Of a stretch of 64,000 nucleotides of DNA, positions 1 to 11,225 are shown piece after piece; positions within the stretch are counted from its first letter, which is position 1; each line of letters begins with the position of its first letter. The stretch covers positions 129,731 to 193,730 of the forward strand of contig WIDE01000012.1 of the NCBI GenBank assembly GCA_015039315.1, read 5' to 3'. The notes beneath the pieces are model-generated. The model made no database searches. It worked only from the letters and a program-made list of their open reading frames with translations, and had not been told where the DNA came from. Both the position numbers and the translations under genes were made by a program. The stretch is from Clavulina sp. PMI_390. Lineage: Eukaryota; Basidiomycota; Agaricomycetes; Cantharellales; Hydnaceae.

Positions 1-389
1 AGTAATCTGACACGTCTACTACTTTGTTCTATTTTGTGTCAGCGCGTCACGTTCATTGTATCATTCCACAACAGTCGGTTTCTAACCACACTGGCAGATG
101 GTCGCACAAACGGCGTGAATCCAGATAAGAAATTCGAATGCCATTAACGTGAAGCGACCAGAGAAGACGGAATAGAATGTAACATGCAGGGGACGTGACA
201 AACTCTTGGAGGATAGGATAGAGAAAACAGAACAATGATGAGAGCGAAAGCAATCGAGAACATGTAGAAAAATCGAAAGTTGGTGTGTATAACGTCCATG
301 ATGCTTTAGGCAGGGTCAAGGGGAGCTATGAGGTATTTAAGTTGGGTTGACACCGATGTTGGTATCTTTCTCGGATGGAAAAAGCCGAA

Positions 390-3300
390 TTATCGAACCC
401 ATAGGGACGAGAAAGGAGAAACTCGAGGGAGATCGTTTGGTAAGAGAGTGCTGAGAGGGAATGAGGCTCGTTGGTCTTCGTTATCTCGTGGAGGAGCGAA
501 AAAGAATCCGGCAGTGAGAACGATGTAGCTAGATGCATGTAAAAGAAGTTTAGGTGAGCTAAGCAGAAGATGAGCACGACTAAGAACGCACCTGAGAACA
601 AGGATGCTACCGCGATAGTAGTTTGCCTTTGCCTCGATATAGGTATATGTGAGGAGGAAAATCGATAGGATGATAGCGATGACGTCCCAGCGGGGGAAGA
701 TTAGGCTGTATGGAGACAGCGAGATACGAATTAGCACAGTTGTTAGGAAGCAGATCGCCAGGCGATTTCGTTAGATCACACGCACGTAAACGAATCTGCA
801 ATGCTACCCAACGCCGGGTTCTTGTATGCAGAGAAGGCAACCATAGCAGGAATCTGGAGGAGGCAGACTTGCAACGCATATGCGGAACCGATCTCCATAC
901 TGCAACAAATATAAGACTCGGGTACCCAGAATCACTTCTGAAGCATTTTCTACGTACCTCAAAGCAATGTTGTCATTCAGAGCGAACGAAATCGCATTCA
1001 TGAACTCGGTGGTGTTCGGCACAAGCGCAAACAGCGTCACACCCAGGAATTTCTCGTCAATACCGGATCCCTCCAGGACCACATCAACGACATCCACAAG
1101 AACCTCTATGTAATTGTTGACCAGGGGAACGATATCATTAGTATTATCCCACCAAATCTCGCAAAAGGACCTCAGGACGTACCAGCAATAACGGCATAAA
1201 GCACCGTGCAAGCCATTAGCACGCTCGCGCTCACCATTCGACTCCATGACGGCGCATCATGCCCGCCATGCCCGCCCCCACCAGCATCATGGCTAGGCCC
1301 TTCCATCACCCCTGGCGTAGGAAGTCCTCGAGGGCGCAGAGCCTCTTGATGCTGCTGATGACGCAAGGCAGATACTGTCGCAACCGCAACAGCCCTCGTG
1401 AAGTCATCCGCGGTAATGGCGGGCGGCAAGGTGAGGGGCTGCACGCCAGCGGCAGGGTCTCCGCGCAGCGAACTGCTAAAGTTTTCGAGAATTGGTGTGT
1501 AACCTGTGGCAGTTGCTGGGGCTTGGGCTCTTGGCGTTGGTTGTGTGTCAACTTTCGGGGCTGTCGTCGATGTTGGAGGAGGAGCGATTCGTCGAATAGT
1601 TGGTGAGGCAGGTCGTGCGGGCGTCGCTCCCCCAGCTTGGCCGGTGTTCTGTCTCATAGCGCTCTGGGAACGGCTGTGAGTGATCGTGTTGTTGCTCTGT
1701 TGGCGTTGAAGGGGTCGCGTTGGAGCGCTGATTGGGAGACTGAAGTCTGCTGGAGTCAGCTTGTTCCAGACAGACAAACGATTGGGGTTGGGAGCGAGTG
1801 TGTCAGTCTGTTGCATCAACTGCTGTGGGTTCTGCCAGATTTGGGAGGCATGGGTACGGAGAGAAAACCAAAGGCCAATCAGGTAGGACTAAAGGAGAGC
1901 GGAAGATGACAATTGTTAAATTGAGGTAACGAAATCATGGCCATGATGTAAAATGACTCACAAAGACCAAGATTGACGCGCAGAGATACATCAAAGACTT
2001 GACGGTCTCCTGATAGAAGGGGTCCGTCGCCGGGTCGAGATGCTCGTAAAAGCACTTCTTACAACGCCAAGGACGCCCATTCTCCATGGATGGGCATCCA
2101 TCACAGATCAGCGTAAACTATGAGTTCCATCACCGCATGTTAGCAAGGGAAAGCCAAGCATCCATCCGCTAAACAATCTCTTACCTCGCCGTACGTTTGA
2201 TAGAAGAGTGTGGGTGTCAGCGTCCCAATGATTGCCATGATCAACATCGTGCTAGTTACACCTGCGCTCTTTGCGTTGAACCTTTGTTCCTTCTTCCTCA
2301 TGGCTCCACCGATCATACTGACACCAGGCATCAGGAGCACACCTGCCAACAAGCTACCAACAATGGAGCCTTCGACAAGCCTCCCCTTACCACTCTCTAG
2401 CGCGATGGCATAGAGAATGATCTCGATGATTGAACCGAATGTCGCGTTGATCACAGCACCCATACCAATAGAGGACTGTGCACTGATACTGGCGACGGCC
2501 ATGCCGATGAAGTACGAAAGTGGAATGACGCTTGCCAAACTAAGCCCGAAGATCGTCGCACGGGCGGCGATGAATGCTAAGAATGGATGGATGGGCAATC
2601 CCAGACGTTCCTTCTCATCTTTGAGGGAGAGGAGCACGAAGGCATCGAAAATGACAAAGAACACAACGGGCAGGAGGTTCACAAAGAGAATGTTGACACC
2701 CCCGACGGTATACTTGTAATATTGCGAACCGACTGCGCGGTAGATGCAGAGCAGGATGGTGGTTTCAGGGCTACCGCTTGGAGCAACCTGGCCGGCTCTC
2801 AAGCGACGCTGCTTCACCATGAAGGTGGGCGGGGAGGACTCCGAATCGCTCTCCTGGGATGAAGGGCTGGGAACAATAGCAGCGGGAGGGGGAGGACGGA
2901 AACGGATCCGGAGGGGATGCCAGAAGAGGTAGCTCAAGAGCTCCCAGTTCAGTTTGGCCATCGGAATAGTGAACACCAGCGCCCAACAGATCATCGTAAC
3001 GAACAGCATAACTGGAGCGATGATGCACACAAAGAAGAAAAAGTAGACGGCAGTGCTAAGGAAATGTAGTTCTGCCTGCTCGCGCTCCCGGCTCAGCGTC
3101 CCGAGAGGCGCAGAGCCGTAGGTACGGATATGAGACGCGAAGGCGCTTGATTGTGAGATCGATTCTAGACCATTTCCCAGAAGAGCTGATCGCTCAGAAA
3201 AGCCGTGGGTGTGAGATGGTCTAATGGTAGAGTGGGCTGTGATCGGCTTTGTGGACACTTTGCCTCGATTGCGAACAGTGCCGCTGGCATCGGAGTCAGC

Positions 3301-4490
3301 TTCGCCCTCAGGATCCTCTTCGATGATAGAAGCCCTGAGATCTTCGCCCGGGCCGTTCTCTCCTCTGTCTTCATCGTCCTCGTCGTCCTGATCGTTGGCC
3401 TCGCCGTTCTCGGGGCTTTCCTCTTCGATCTTGCCCTCGAGATACTTTCCGAAAGGCCAGAAGAGATACCAGCCGAGGCCCCATAATAGTTTGGCATAAA
3501 TCTTGCCACCGCCAGGAATGAGGTAGATAGGAGTTCCGACGACGAAACAGATGAGTGTCAACCACCACCCAAAGAGCAGCGTCCATAGGACATTGCCAGG
3601 AAGGAGGTGGACTTCTGGGGCCGCGGAAGGGTCCGAATGGAGAGCGTGCTCGGCATCGCGAGTAACTGTTCGGGACTTCTTGTATAGAGCTGGCTTCCAG
3701 ATAGGCAAACCGAATGGATGCTCAACGTTGATAAGGGACTGCCTCTCTTTCCTGTGGTCATGCAAATAAGGGGCAAGTAGAATTGAGAAACTAATGCGAA
3801 AGATCCACATCAAGAGAGACCACAGACGTACAGTGTAACAGGGTCTAATGAACCCGATTCGCTGAGCTGCTCAGCTCTTGCAGCCTCCGCCTCTGGATCA
3901 TCGCTGCTCCCAGGGTCGTCTTCGGCCCCACGTGGTGCAGGGGTGCGCCTGCCAGCATCGCGTGAACGATGGCGACGCTCGTGGACAATCTCTCCGTCTC
4001 CGTCCTCGTCGTCATTATCATCATCGTCGTCATCTTCCTCGGATAGCAACGTGTCGCGCCTGCGCGGACGAGAGCTGGAGATGCTGGTGCTGCGCTGTAA
4101 GCTGCGCGAGTGGCGCCTAGGCAATGGGCGTTGGCCGTAGCTGCTCGGCCCTGCACCCGAGGCTGGCCCCGGCGTGCTTGCAGTGGCATGCATGCGGCGC
4201 GTAAAGGTAGGAGAGATGCGTCCGGACTGCGAGTACTGCTGTGGCTGTTGCTGTATGGGCTGGGAGAAGTAGGAGGTGCCCTCGTTGTGATGCAGCGGGC
4301 TTGCGTCTGGCCAGCTGCCTGCATTTGTGATGCTGGCATTGCGAGACTCACGTTGGCTCAAAGGCTGGCGGGGAGTAGGCGTACCTGATCCAGGCGTCGC
4401 TGGCTGATAGCCCGGATACGATGCTGACGATCCATCCACACCCTCTGCACCAGAGGACGGACCTTGTCCCTGCTCGTTGTAGCTGGCCAT
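390..4490 (-). CDS. VNX1: Vnx1-type vacuolar cation/proton exchanger with YccF domain
   Basis: Eight exons (4490-3832, 3751-2185, 2117-1962, 1888-1183, 1105-958, 899-786, 705-592, 528-390) join in frame to 1200 residues. The first ~220 residues are a disordered Ser/acidic/Arg-rich tail. A membrane YccF/DUF307 segment follows (LLPGNVLWTLLFGWW, then PGGGKIYAKLLWGLGW). Two CaCA exchanger halves come next, with GAVINATFGSIIEI in the first and VPNTTEFMNAISFAL in the second. This order is that of fungal Vnx1, which exchanges monovalent cations for protons at the vacuole; Ca2+ transport is an alternative that sequence cannot exclude. A CX2CX10CX2C loop (exon 3) and a long Pro/Thr/Ala loop (exon 4) separate the halves. 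The start is the first Met of the open exon. Confidence 0.9.
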
Positions 4491-4863
4491 CGGAGCGTGA
4501 ACCCCTTAATGAGCCGTCGCGCTGGTCTAAGAAAAGGTTGATCTATGCAGACAACAACAAGATCAATGGGAAAATTTCCAGAAGTGTCAGAGGATGTTTG
4601 TAGCCCCTCTAGCTGCCGATGGAGGACACAATGAGGTTCAGTTGCGTCCTCAACGGGCAGGAGCGTCGCGTTGAACGCTGTTTGGGCGGCAACAAAACAA
4701 AACAATTCGCACTAAAAAATTTCCACAGGATTATTTTGACTGTAATAGGGAGGGATGAAGAGCAAGAGGGAGAGGTCGTAACGTATGTAGCAAATCAAGA
4801 AACGAATGAGCGTGAGGGGTATAGAGTCATGAGGGGTAAGTCAGAGGATCTAACAAATTTAGC
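4491..4863. promoter_or_regulatory. Spacer upstream of the exchanger gene
   Basis: This 373-base gap lies between the exchanger start codon and the stop of the next minus-strand gene. It holds no convincing coding sequence, so it should contain the exchanger promoter and the beta-tubulin 3' end. An A-rich tract near 4693-4720 is the only distinctive feature I see. No specific factor site can be named. Confidence 0.4.
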
Positions 4864-7501
4864 CTAGTATTCACTTGGGGCGGCTTCGACGCCCTCCTCT
4901 CCCATCTCTTCCTCATCTTCAATACTAAAAGAGTAACGTCATTAGCAGCAGATAATCAAGCCACACAATAGCAGTGGAGTGGAGCCTACCCGGCCTCTTG
5001 GTACTGCTGGTACTCAGCCCTGTCAAAACCAGCAGACGTCAGCGAGCGGAACCAAAACTGAATCGAAATAATGTGGGCGCACATCAGATCTAGCACGTTG
5101 CTCTCAGCCTCCGTGAACTCCATCTCGTCCATCCCCTCTTGCGAGTACCAGTAAACTACAAGTGCGATGCCGTCATTGGCCCGTCATAGGGAATACAATC
5201 CATCAGCTGACGATCAAAGAAGATCTTCGGGGCTGGGAAGATAAGAATCTACTCACGGTATGCCCTACGCTTGAACATGGCAGCGTACGAGGTCTGGGTG
5301 CGCTGGAATATCTCCGCAATCGCCGTGGTGTTACCCAAGCATGTTGCGGCTTTGGTTTGCCCAACAGGAGCAACGCTGCAGAGCGCTGTTTGCGGGGAAA
5401 AGAGGAGAAAATCGATCAATCAGCCACTGTTTTTCTGGCACATGAGAAGCTGGATATTTCGCACTTGTTGATACGTTGTCGGGGATATATCTGAGGATCG
5501 TAGATCCCAAATCAGTAACCGGCCAGGACGGATATCACCAGCTATGAGACGTACTCGACAAACAATGAGGATTGCTTCCTCTGGATGTCGTGCACTGCTG
5601 CCTCTGCGTCTCTTGAAGCGATCTTACCCCGGTAGATTGTTGCTGCGGTCAAATACTTGCCCATCGAAGGGTTGATTGCACACAGCATGTTCTTACGATC
5701 GAAGACTACCACCCAAAAAAGGAGAGCAGGAAAGCCGACGGGTCAGCCACATACTCCAATATTGGGAAGAAAATACAGAAAGTAGTCCTCACTCGATGCG
5801 GTCAACTCGGCTGTCGTCAACGCAGAATAGTTCCTGTTCTTGATGTCATCCAGAGGGGCATACGACGGTGCAAGGTAATGCAATCGAGGGAACGGCACCA
5901 GGTTCATCGCCAACTTGCGTAGGTCGCTGTTCAGCTGGCCCGGGAACCGCAGTGAGGTCGACACCCCAGCCATGACCATCGCGATGGTGTTGTTGAGGTG
6001 GCTGAACTCGGGCGCTTTATGGCCTTGTCGTGCCGAAAGGTCGTATCTGTCAAGAGGCACAAGTATCACGTATCAACACGTCAGCGAGGATAATCAAACC
6101 CAGGTTATGAATGGGCAACCCACAAAGCATCGTTGTCAATGCACACCGTCAGATCGGAGTTCTCCGTCAGTTGATGCATCGAAAGCATCGCGTTATAGGG
6201 CTCAACGACCGTGTCCGACATTTTTGGCGATGGTAACACCGAAAATGTCGAGATCATTCCGTCTGGGACCTCCTCTCGCACCTTGGCTGCCAACAGGGTA
6301 CCGAGGCCTAGGTGACGAGATGACAGGGGACGTAGTGTGAGACGTGCCTCTTAGTAAGAAGCATAGAAAATGAATGTCATACCTGACCCTGTCCCACCGC
6401 CTAGCGAGTGAATGATCTGGAAGCCTTGAAAGCTCTCACATTGCTCGACCTGTTGTCTTAGCACTTCCAGGATGGACTCGACCAGTTCTGCACCTTCAGT
6501 GTAGTCTGCAGCACGTGAGATTTAGGTCTGATTAGCTCGTATGATAAGCGCAAGAACAGGTGGGATTGGACGAACAGCCTTTGGCCCAGTTATTCCCAGC
6601 TCCACTTTCCCCATGGATGAACGTGTCTGGGCGATACAGTCTCCCAAGAGGACCAGATCTCAACTACGAGAGAAACGAGCCAAACAAAGTTAGGACCGGG
6701 GGTGGAGATTCCGAGACGCGGGCGAATCAACGTGAGACTGACCGCTTTGCAGACGCCGCCCTCAAGGTCGATTTGGGTCTAAAGAAGATATTGACAGGAC
6801 CTGTCAGTCACAGGAATGGGGAACAGGGAAGAGATGAGTAGATTTGAAAGCAAGACGAACGTACGGATCGAGGGATATACTTGATCTGACTCCCACTATT
6901 GACTTCGGTGAAGTACACGCCTGCGCGCTCAGTCTGCAATGGATCACTCCCAACGTAGTGCTAAAGAGCACCCACGACGCCCACAACCAAAGCAACCCCA
7001 AAACCACTTTCAGCTCCACCGCGCCACATACATAACCGTGTGCCAACAAGACTCACGCCATCATTGTCAATCCCATGCTCGGCCAAAATTGTCTTCCAGA
7101 ACGACTCGCCGATCTAGATCAATAAGTCAAGTCAAGTTTACTCAGTAAGTACAATACATCCGCTCATGTATCATGCCAGAGGATCTGGCGGAAAGGTTAT
7201 GGTGAAATTGTGAACTGACCTGATTCCCTGCCTGTGATCGCGCGTGGGCAAGAAACGCGTCAGAACATGATCATACTCTTCCCCAGTCCGGTCGAGGCGT
7301 AAGATCCCATTCGCCAAAGCGTTCGCAGCCATAAACGCGCTGTGGAGTCCATCGTGCCACTCCAACCGTCATAGAGAGCGAAAATGAACAAAGAGCACGT
7401 ACTTGGCCGATCTATGCCCGGCCCAATTAGCCCATCTGGATAGCACTAGACAGATGAGAGGATACGAGACATACTTGGATATTAACGATTTCGCGAACCA
7501 T
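4864..7501 (-). CDS. TUB: Divergent beta-tubulin
   Basis: A multi-exon beta-tubulin. Exon 1 (7501-7475) encodes MVREIVNIQ. Exon 2 (7411-7403) is only 9 nt (IGQ) and exon 3 (7231-7220) only 12 nt (AGNQ). Exon 4 (7113-7057) starts [10 protein letters not shown] and exon 5 is 6960-6865. Together they rebuild the tubulin N-terminus exactly. Later landmarks are SLGGGTGSG (the GTP-binding glycine loop), [24 protein letters not shown] and the beta signature [14 protein letters not shown]. The tail is acidic ([10 protein letters not shown]...APSEY). Many positions differ from the canonical fungal protein: [12 protein letters not shown] in place of the usual VLVDLEPGTMD region, and [17 protein letters not shown] in the M-loop region. 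This suggests a second, specialised paralog rather than the main beta-tubulin. It polymerises with alpha-tubulin into microtubules. Confidence 0.9.
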
Positions 7502-7888
7502 GATGGGATGTGATACTCTGAGGGTAACAGTCAAAATTCAGAAGAAGAGGTGCGGACCACGTGACGCGCCTCGTTCCCTGAAGGGAGCATCCAATTGAAT
7601 TGTGGTTAGCGCCAACAGCCCCTGGCCTTCAGAAACCGGGAGAGTAGATGTATTACAGTTAGCTCAGAGGATAGATATATTAGGTCGATCGATCGTGGCT
7701 ATAGTACATGTCGTCTTCTCGACGTCGACTTCCGTCCACCCGTGTTGCCGAGGAGACGAGGGTTTTCCCCATACAAGCGGCCAATATTGCCCAAATCACT
7801 CTACATCTCCTCCTTGATTTGCTGAGAAATTATCGTGGGTCGAGCGGAATATCCGACAATGCACTCTGGGACGCGTCAAAGGAGGTCG
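7502..7888. promoter_or_regulatory. Spacer upstream of beta-tubulin
   Basis: This 387-base gap lies between the tubulin start and the stop of the upstream minus-strand methyltransferase gene. No protein-like reading frame is seen. It presumably carries the tubulin promoter. Confidence 0.35.
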
Positions 7889-8980
7889 TTAGAGGGGCCG
7901 GGTTTTGGTGACAAGGATGACAAACGGTGCAAATACACACCGTTCCCGTAGAATCTCCTTTGATGCAGACGACTCGGCATCCACCCAGGTTTCCGCGTCC
8001 CACAGTTCCCAGCCCCATCCAGATTTGATCTATGTGCGTCAACATCAATAACGAAAATTACGCTGACAACCTGACAGGGAAAGCAACGTACTTCGGGTTT
8101 CTTGTGTGGTTCGAGAACGATGAGCCACTTTGCCCGCGGACTCAGCGCTATGAAAAGTGACCAGATTTCTGAAGGATTCTCCAGAAGGTGCAAGGCAAAC
8201 GAGCAGACGATCATGTCGTAAAGAGGTGTTGCCTCTGATTCAGCTGGCACCTCTTCTGCCATTTCTTCAACCTCCGTTTTCAATTGCGGATCTGGTGCCG
8301 GCTTGGGGAAGTTCCCGAGGGACACGTCTTTGAAAGACAACGCTTCGCACGGAAGACCTGTTCTTGCCAAATACGCTTCTGATGTGTAGGGATCGCAGGC
8401 CACAACAGTCATCCTGTCACTATTTGTGAGAGCAACCCCACTGGACGCATTTACGCGTAGACGCCGAGCAGCAATAGCAGGGGGAATAAAAGCGGAAGGG
8501 GACGCGCTAGCAGAAAGGTTTGAAGATCCTTGTGATACAGGCGACAAGTTGGAATCGATGTTGCTAGCTGGAACCTTGAGGGCGTTTTGCCACCATTCTT
8601 GTACGGCGATAGTCGCCTCACCACTGATAGATTATAGCTTCTGTGCATGCTCTGCATAAATGACAGCCACCTCAGTACGCACCTGCCAGCAGCCAGGTCG
8701 AAAAGAGTCAGATCAACAGGCTTTCGAGGAGTCTCAGCTCGAGCCAAAATCTCATTCTTCCACCAAAGATTTAGCCAAACCCAAAGGCAATTTTTCACAG
8801 CCGGAAAGTGAGGATTGCGATAACTATTGGATGCTCCTCCGACCTTCTTATAGTACTACAATCCCTTGAAGACCATGAGACGTGGTTTGAAAAATGCGGA
8901 GCGGTCAGAATATTTGCCTCTTCTACGCCATATTGTTCATAGTTGGCGCGCATCGACTTATTCAGGTTGTTGGATGCCAT
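7889..8980 (-). CDS. Class I SAM-dependent methyltransferase
   Basis: Several exons give a protein starting MASNNLNKSMRANYEQYG. The SAM-binding motif I is LTLFDLAAGSGEATIAV, split by an intron inside AGS. A later strand reads YDMIVCSFALHLL, then SPRAKWLIVLEPHKKPE, and the C-terminus is APFVILVTKTRPL. This is the Rossmann methyltransferase layout. The substrate is not identifiable; the family looks like uncharacterised fungal methyltransferases. The first intron can use a GC donor (after 8918) giving GVEE-YYKK, or a GT donor 9 nt earlier (after 8927) that drops VEE; both join to 8855 in frame. The gene is divergent from the histone-fold gene, with 110 bases between start codons. Confidence 0.82.
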
Positions 8981-9090
8981 CAGATTGAGAAATGTATGAG
9001 CGAGCGAAAGCAGCGGCGCAGTTTGGCTCGAAGGGCAGCCGCATCTACGCGTCAACATACACAAACACACCTCCAAAAGCGCTTTCCACG

Positions 9091-10371
9091 ATGAGTGAAC
9101 CTGTCGTGCTTGAAGACGAGATGCAGCTCGACGACGAGAGCGTCCGAACGTACGAAAACACTGTCGAAGATGGTATCGACGACGATGAAGAGATTGACGA
9201 ACTCGCGGATGATGACGAACTTATGGATGATCTCGGTGCACAAGGCGCTGCAGAGGTGGAACCCGACGCCGGTGAAGCCTCCGGCACACCCGCAACAACA
9301 AACGGCGCGAGTGGCGACGTATCGAAAAGCGCGACGAAGCCACCTGCAGCGAAAAAGCCACCTCGGAAACCGGCCTCAGAGCGCACGCCAGGGTCATCTC
9401 TTATTGCGTCGTCAAGGGTGGCAAAGATCATGAAGGCGGATAAAGATCTTGGTATAACGGCCAAGGAGGCCGTATTTCTTGTTTCCATTGCCACAGTGAG
9501 CGCTTCTCTGGGTTGCAATCCCCGTCAATGTGTCCAGAACCACTCACCTTGCCTCGGCCTTATTGTTTAGGAAGAATTTATTAAACGATTAGCATTCGAA
9601 GGGCATAAAGTGGCTACGCGTGAGGGACGCTCTGTTGTAACCCAACGAGACTTGGGTATGTGTTCTTTCACTCTCGCGTTTTTGCCTACTTTGTCTCATC
9701 GTCTGCCCCACACATGTTTAGCCGCGGCTGTAAAACGTACCGACGAGCTCTTGTTCCTCAAAGAAATCATCCCCCTACCTGTATCCGCAACAGAGGCCAT
9801 GTCCAAGCGTCAAGCACGAGCAGACGGCACGGAAATCGAGGATATTGCAGCCGGTATCGCCTCCAAACACTCCCCTAATTCCGATAGCACCTTCCCAACG
9901 ACCAAAAATGGCTCTTCCTCGTCACTTGGAACTGCAGTAGCCCCTACTATCCCTGCTGCTGCTGGCTCACTGGACGCGTTTGTTGACCGAAAACCTAGCG
10001 CGCGCAAGACGCGTGCCTCTCGGGGTGGCGCCGCCGTTCAGGCTGCCGATACAGCTGGGCCAAGCAGCAACGGCGGAGACTCATCTGCTGCAAATGGCCT
10101 TGCAAACGGCCAGCACACTTTCCCTGCTGTTGATCCTAACGCTCTCGAGCGAGATCGACACCCCAGCTATTATGGTGATTTCACAATTGCCCCTACCCCC
10201 ATACCCTCAGGAATGACTTCTGGAGGGTCTGGTGCGAGCACCATGTCCCCTCCTTCCAATGTCCCCACCCCATCAACCCGCTCATCAGGCAGAACAAGTC
10301 TTCCGACAACCAAACGGGCCCAGGCTCAAGCTCAAGAAGCAGCACAAGATGAAGCGATGGACACGACATGA
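9091..10371 (+). CDS. Dpb3/CHRAC-type histone-fold protein
   Basis: Three exons (9091-9495, 9571-9655, 9722-10371) give 379 residues. A very acidic N-terminus (residues ~1-60) and a Pro/Lys linker lead to a histone fold at ~residues 105-190: SSRVAKIMKADKDLG, AVFLVSIATEEFIKRLAFEG, then RSVVTQRDLAAAVKRTDELLFLKEIIP. This CBFD/NFYB-type fold matches DNA polymerase epsilon subunit Dpb3 and the chromatin-remodelling subunits Dls1/CHRAC15/POLE4. Such subunits pair with a Dpb4-like partner at replication forks or in ISW2/CHRAC. The C-terminal ~190 residues are low-complexity Ser/Ala/Thr. NC2-alpha is an alternative, but the sequence fits Dpb3-like proteins better. Met at 9091 is chosen because the acidic region begins there. 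Confidence 0.82.
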
Positions 10372-10495
10372 TGCGTGGATGAGTACGGGATTTGCGTGGT
10401 GGTGGTGTTGGTGGTACAATGATTTTGGTATTATGTGTACAACATGCATATTGTCAATTTGGTCATGATTGCTATCCATCTTGAAGGAGACGATG

Positions 10496-11141
10496 CTATA
10501 GACGTGCTTTGATCTCCCGGACGAGGACTTCCGCGTCCTCGTCGTCGAGCTCTTGTCGTGGCGCGAAAGGCTTGAGCTTGCTTAATGAGCCTGCACGGAA
10601 ATCTGGTGCAGGGACAACATGAAAGTGGACCTATGGTCATCGCAGCCCCACCAGAGATCGACGTTATTACACATCGTTGTAGATGGTTGTGGTACTTACA
10701 TGTGGTATTATTTGAGCATATACCTGATTTAGAGTGACAGTGAAAGCCTCGTTTCCTAGAGCTAGAATAGGTTCATTCAGTGGAAGGAGCTTTAGAGAAG
10801 ACAGGAATGTTTGTCTACTACCTTCAGTCATTGCTCTGCTGACCAGAGCCAGGGCAGATCCCATTTCTCTTGCCATGTCGTCTGGCAGTTGCGAAAGCAG
10901 AGGATAGTGGTCCTTTGGGACTATCAACACATGCCCTCTCCGCGAAGGCAAAATGTCTGGTTCGTGTTGGGCAAATGCGAGTTCCGGTTATCAGAGAATC
11001 ACTCAAACGAGTTCATTGGCGCCCAATTCACTGACCAAGGAAGGCAATCACATATCTACTCTCAAAAATAACGTGAGCCGGAGCGTTTCCATGAGCGATG
11101 TTGCAAAATTCACAGGCGCCATCCGACTCGGGCGCAGACAT
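10496..11141 (-). CDS. HIT-family hydrolase
   Basis: Four exons (11141-11036, 10956-10822, 10755-10700, 10630-10496) give 143 residues. A CEFCNIAHG zinc-type N-terminal motif is followed by DILPSRRGHVLIVPKDHYPLL and the histidine triad PHVHFHVVP, whose central His is the nucleophile in HIT nucleotide hydrolases. It resembles Hnt1/Hint-like nucleoside phosphoramidases or dinucleotide hydrolases; the exact substrate is not decided by sequence. The triad is split by the last intron, between PHV and HFH. It is convergent with the histone-fold gene (124 bases between stops) and divergent from ORC2. A second HIT protein lies at 59254-59991. Confidence 0.9.
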
Positions 11142-11225
11142 ATGGGGCGAACGGGAGAGGTGACAAGACGCGGGTGTGACCATCACCGTCACACCCCACA
11201 AACGCCCTTCATCTTCACCACCACG
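11142..11225. promoter_or_regulatory. Compact bidirectional promoter, HIT gene / ORC2
   Basis: Only 84 bases separate the two divergent start codons, so both transcripts must start in this interval or inside the neighbouring first exons. No other gene could provide a promoter here. Confidence 0.6.

Noticed and set aside
1..389. Minus-strand open frame at 53-319 as a separate gene
   Set aside because: A hydrophobic translation with no recognisable motif, directly after the exchanger stop. More likely a 3' untranslated region.
3215..3240. tRNA-like D-arm sequence (GGTCTAATGGTAGAG)
   Set aside because: It lies inside the exchanger coding exon. No anticodon stem or T-arm with a GGTTCGA-type loop follows at the right distance.
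10953..11225. In-frame upstream extension of ORC2
   Set aside because: It overlaps the divergent HIT gene, has no ORC similarity, and the Met at 11226 has a good context.
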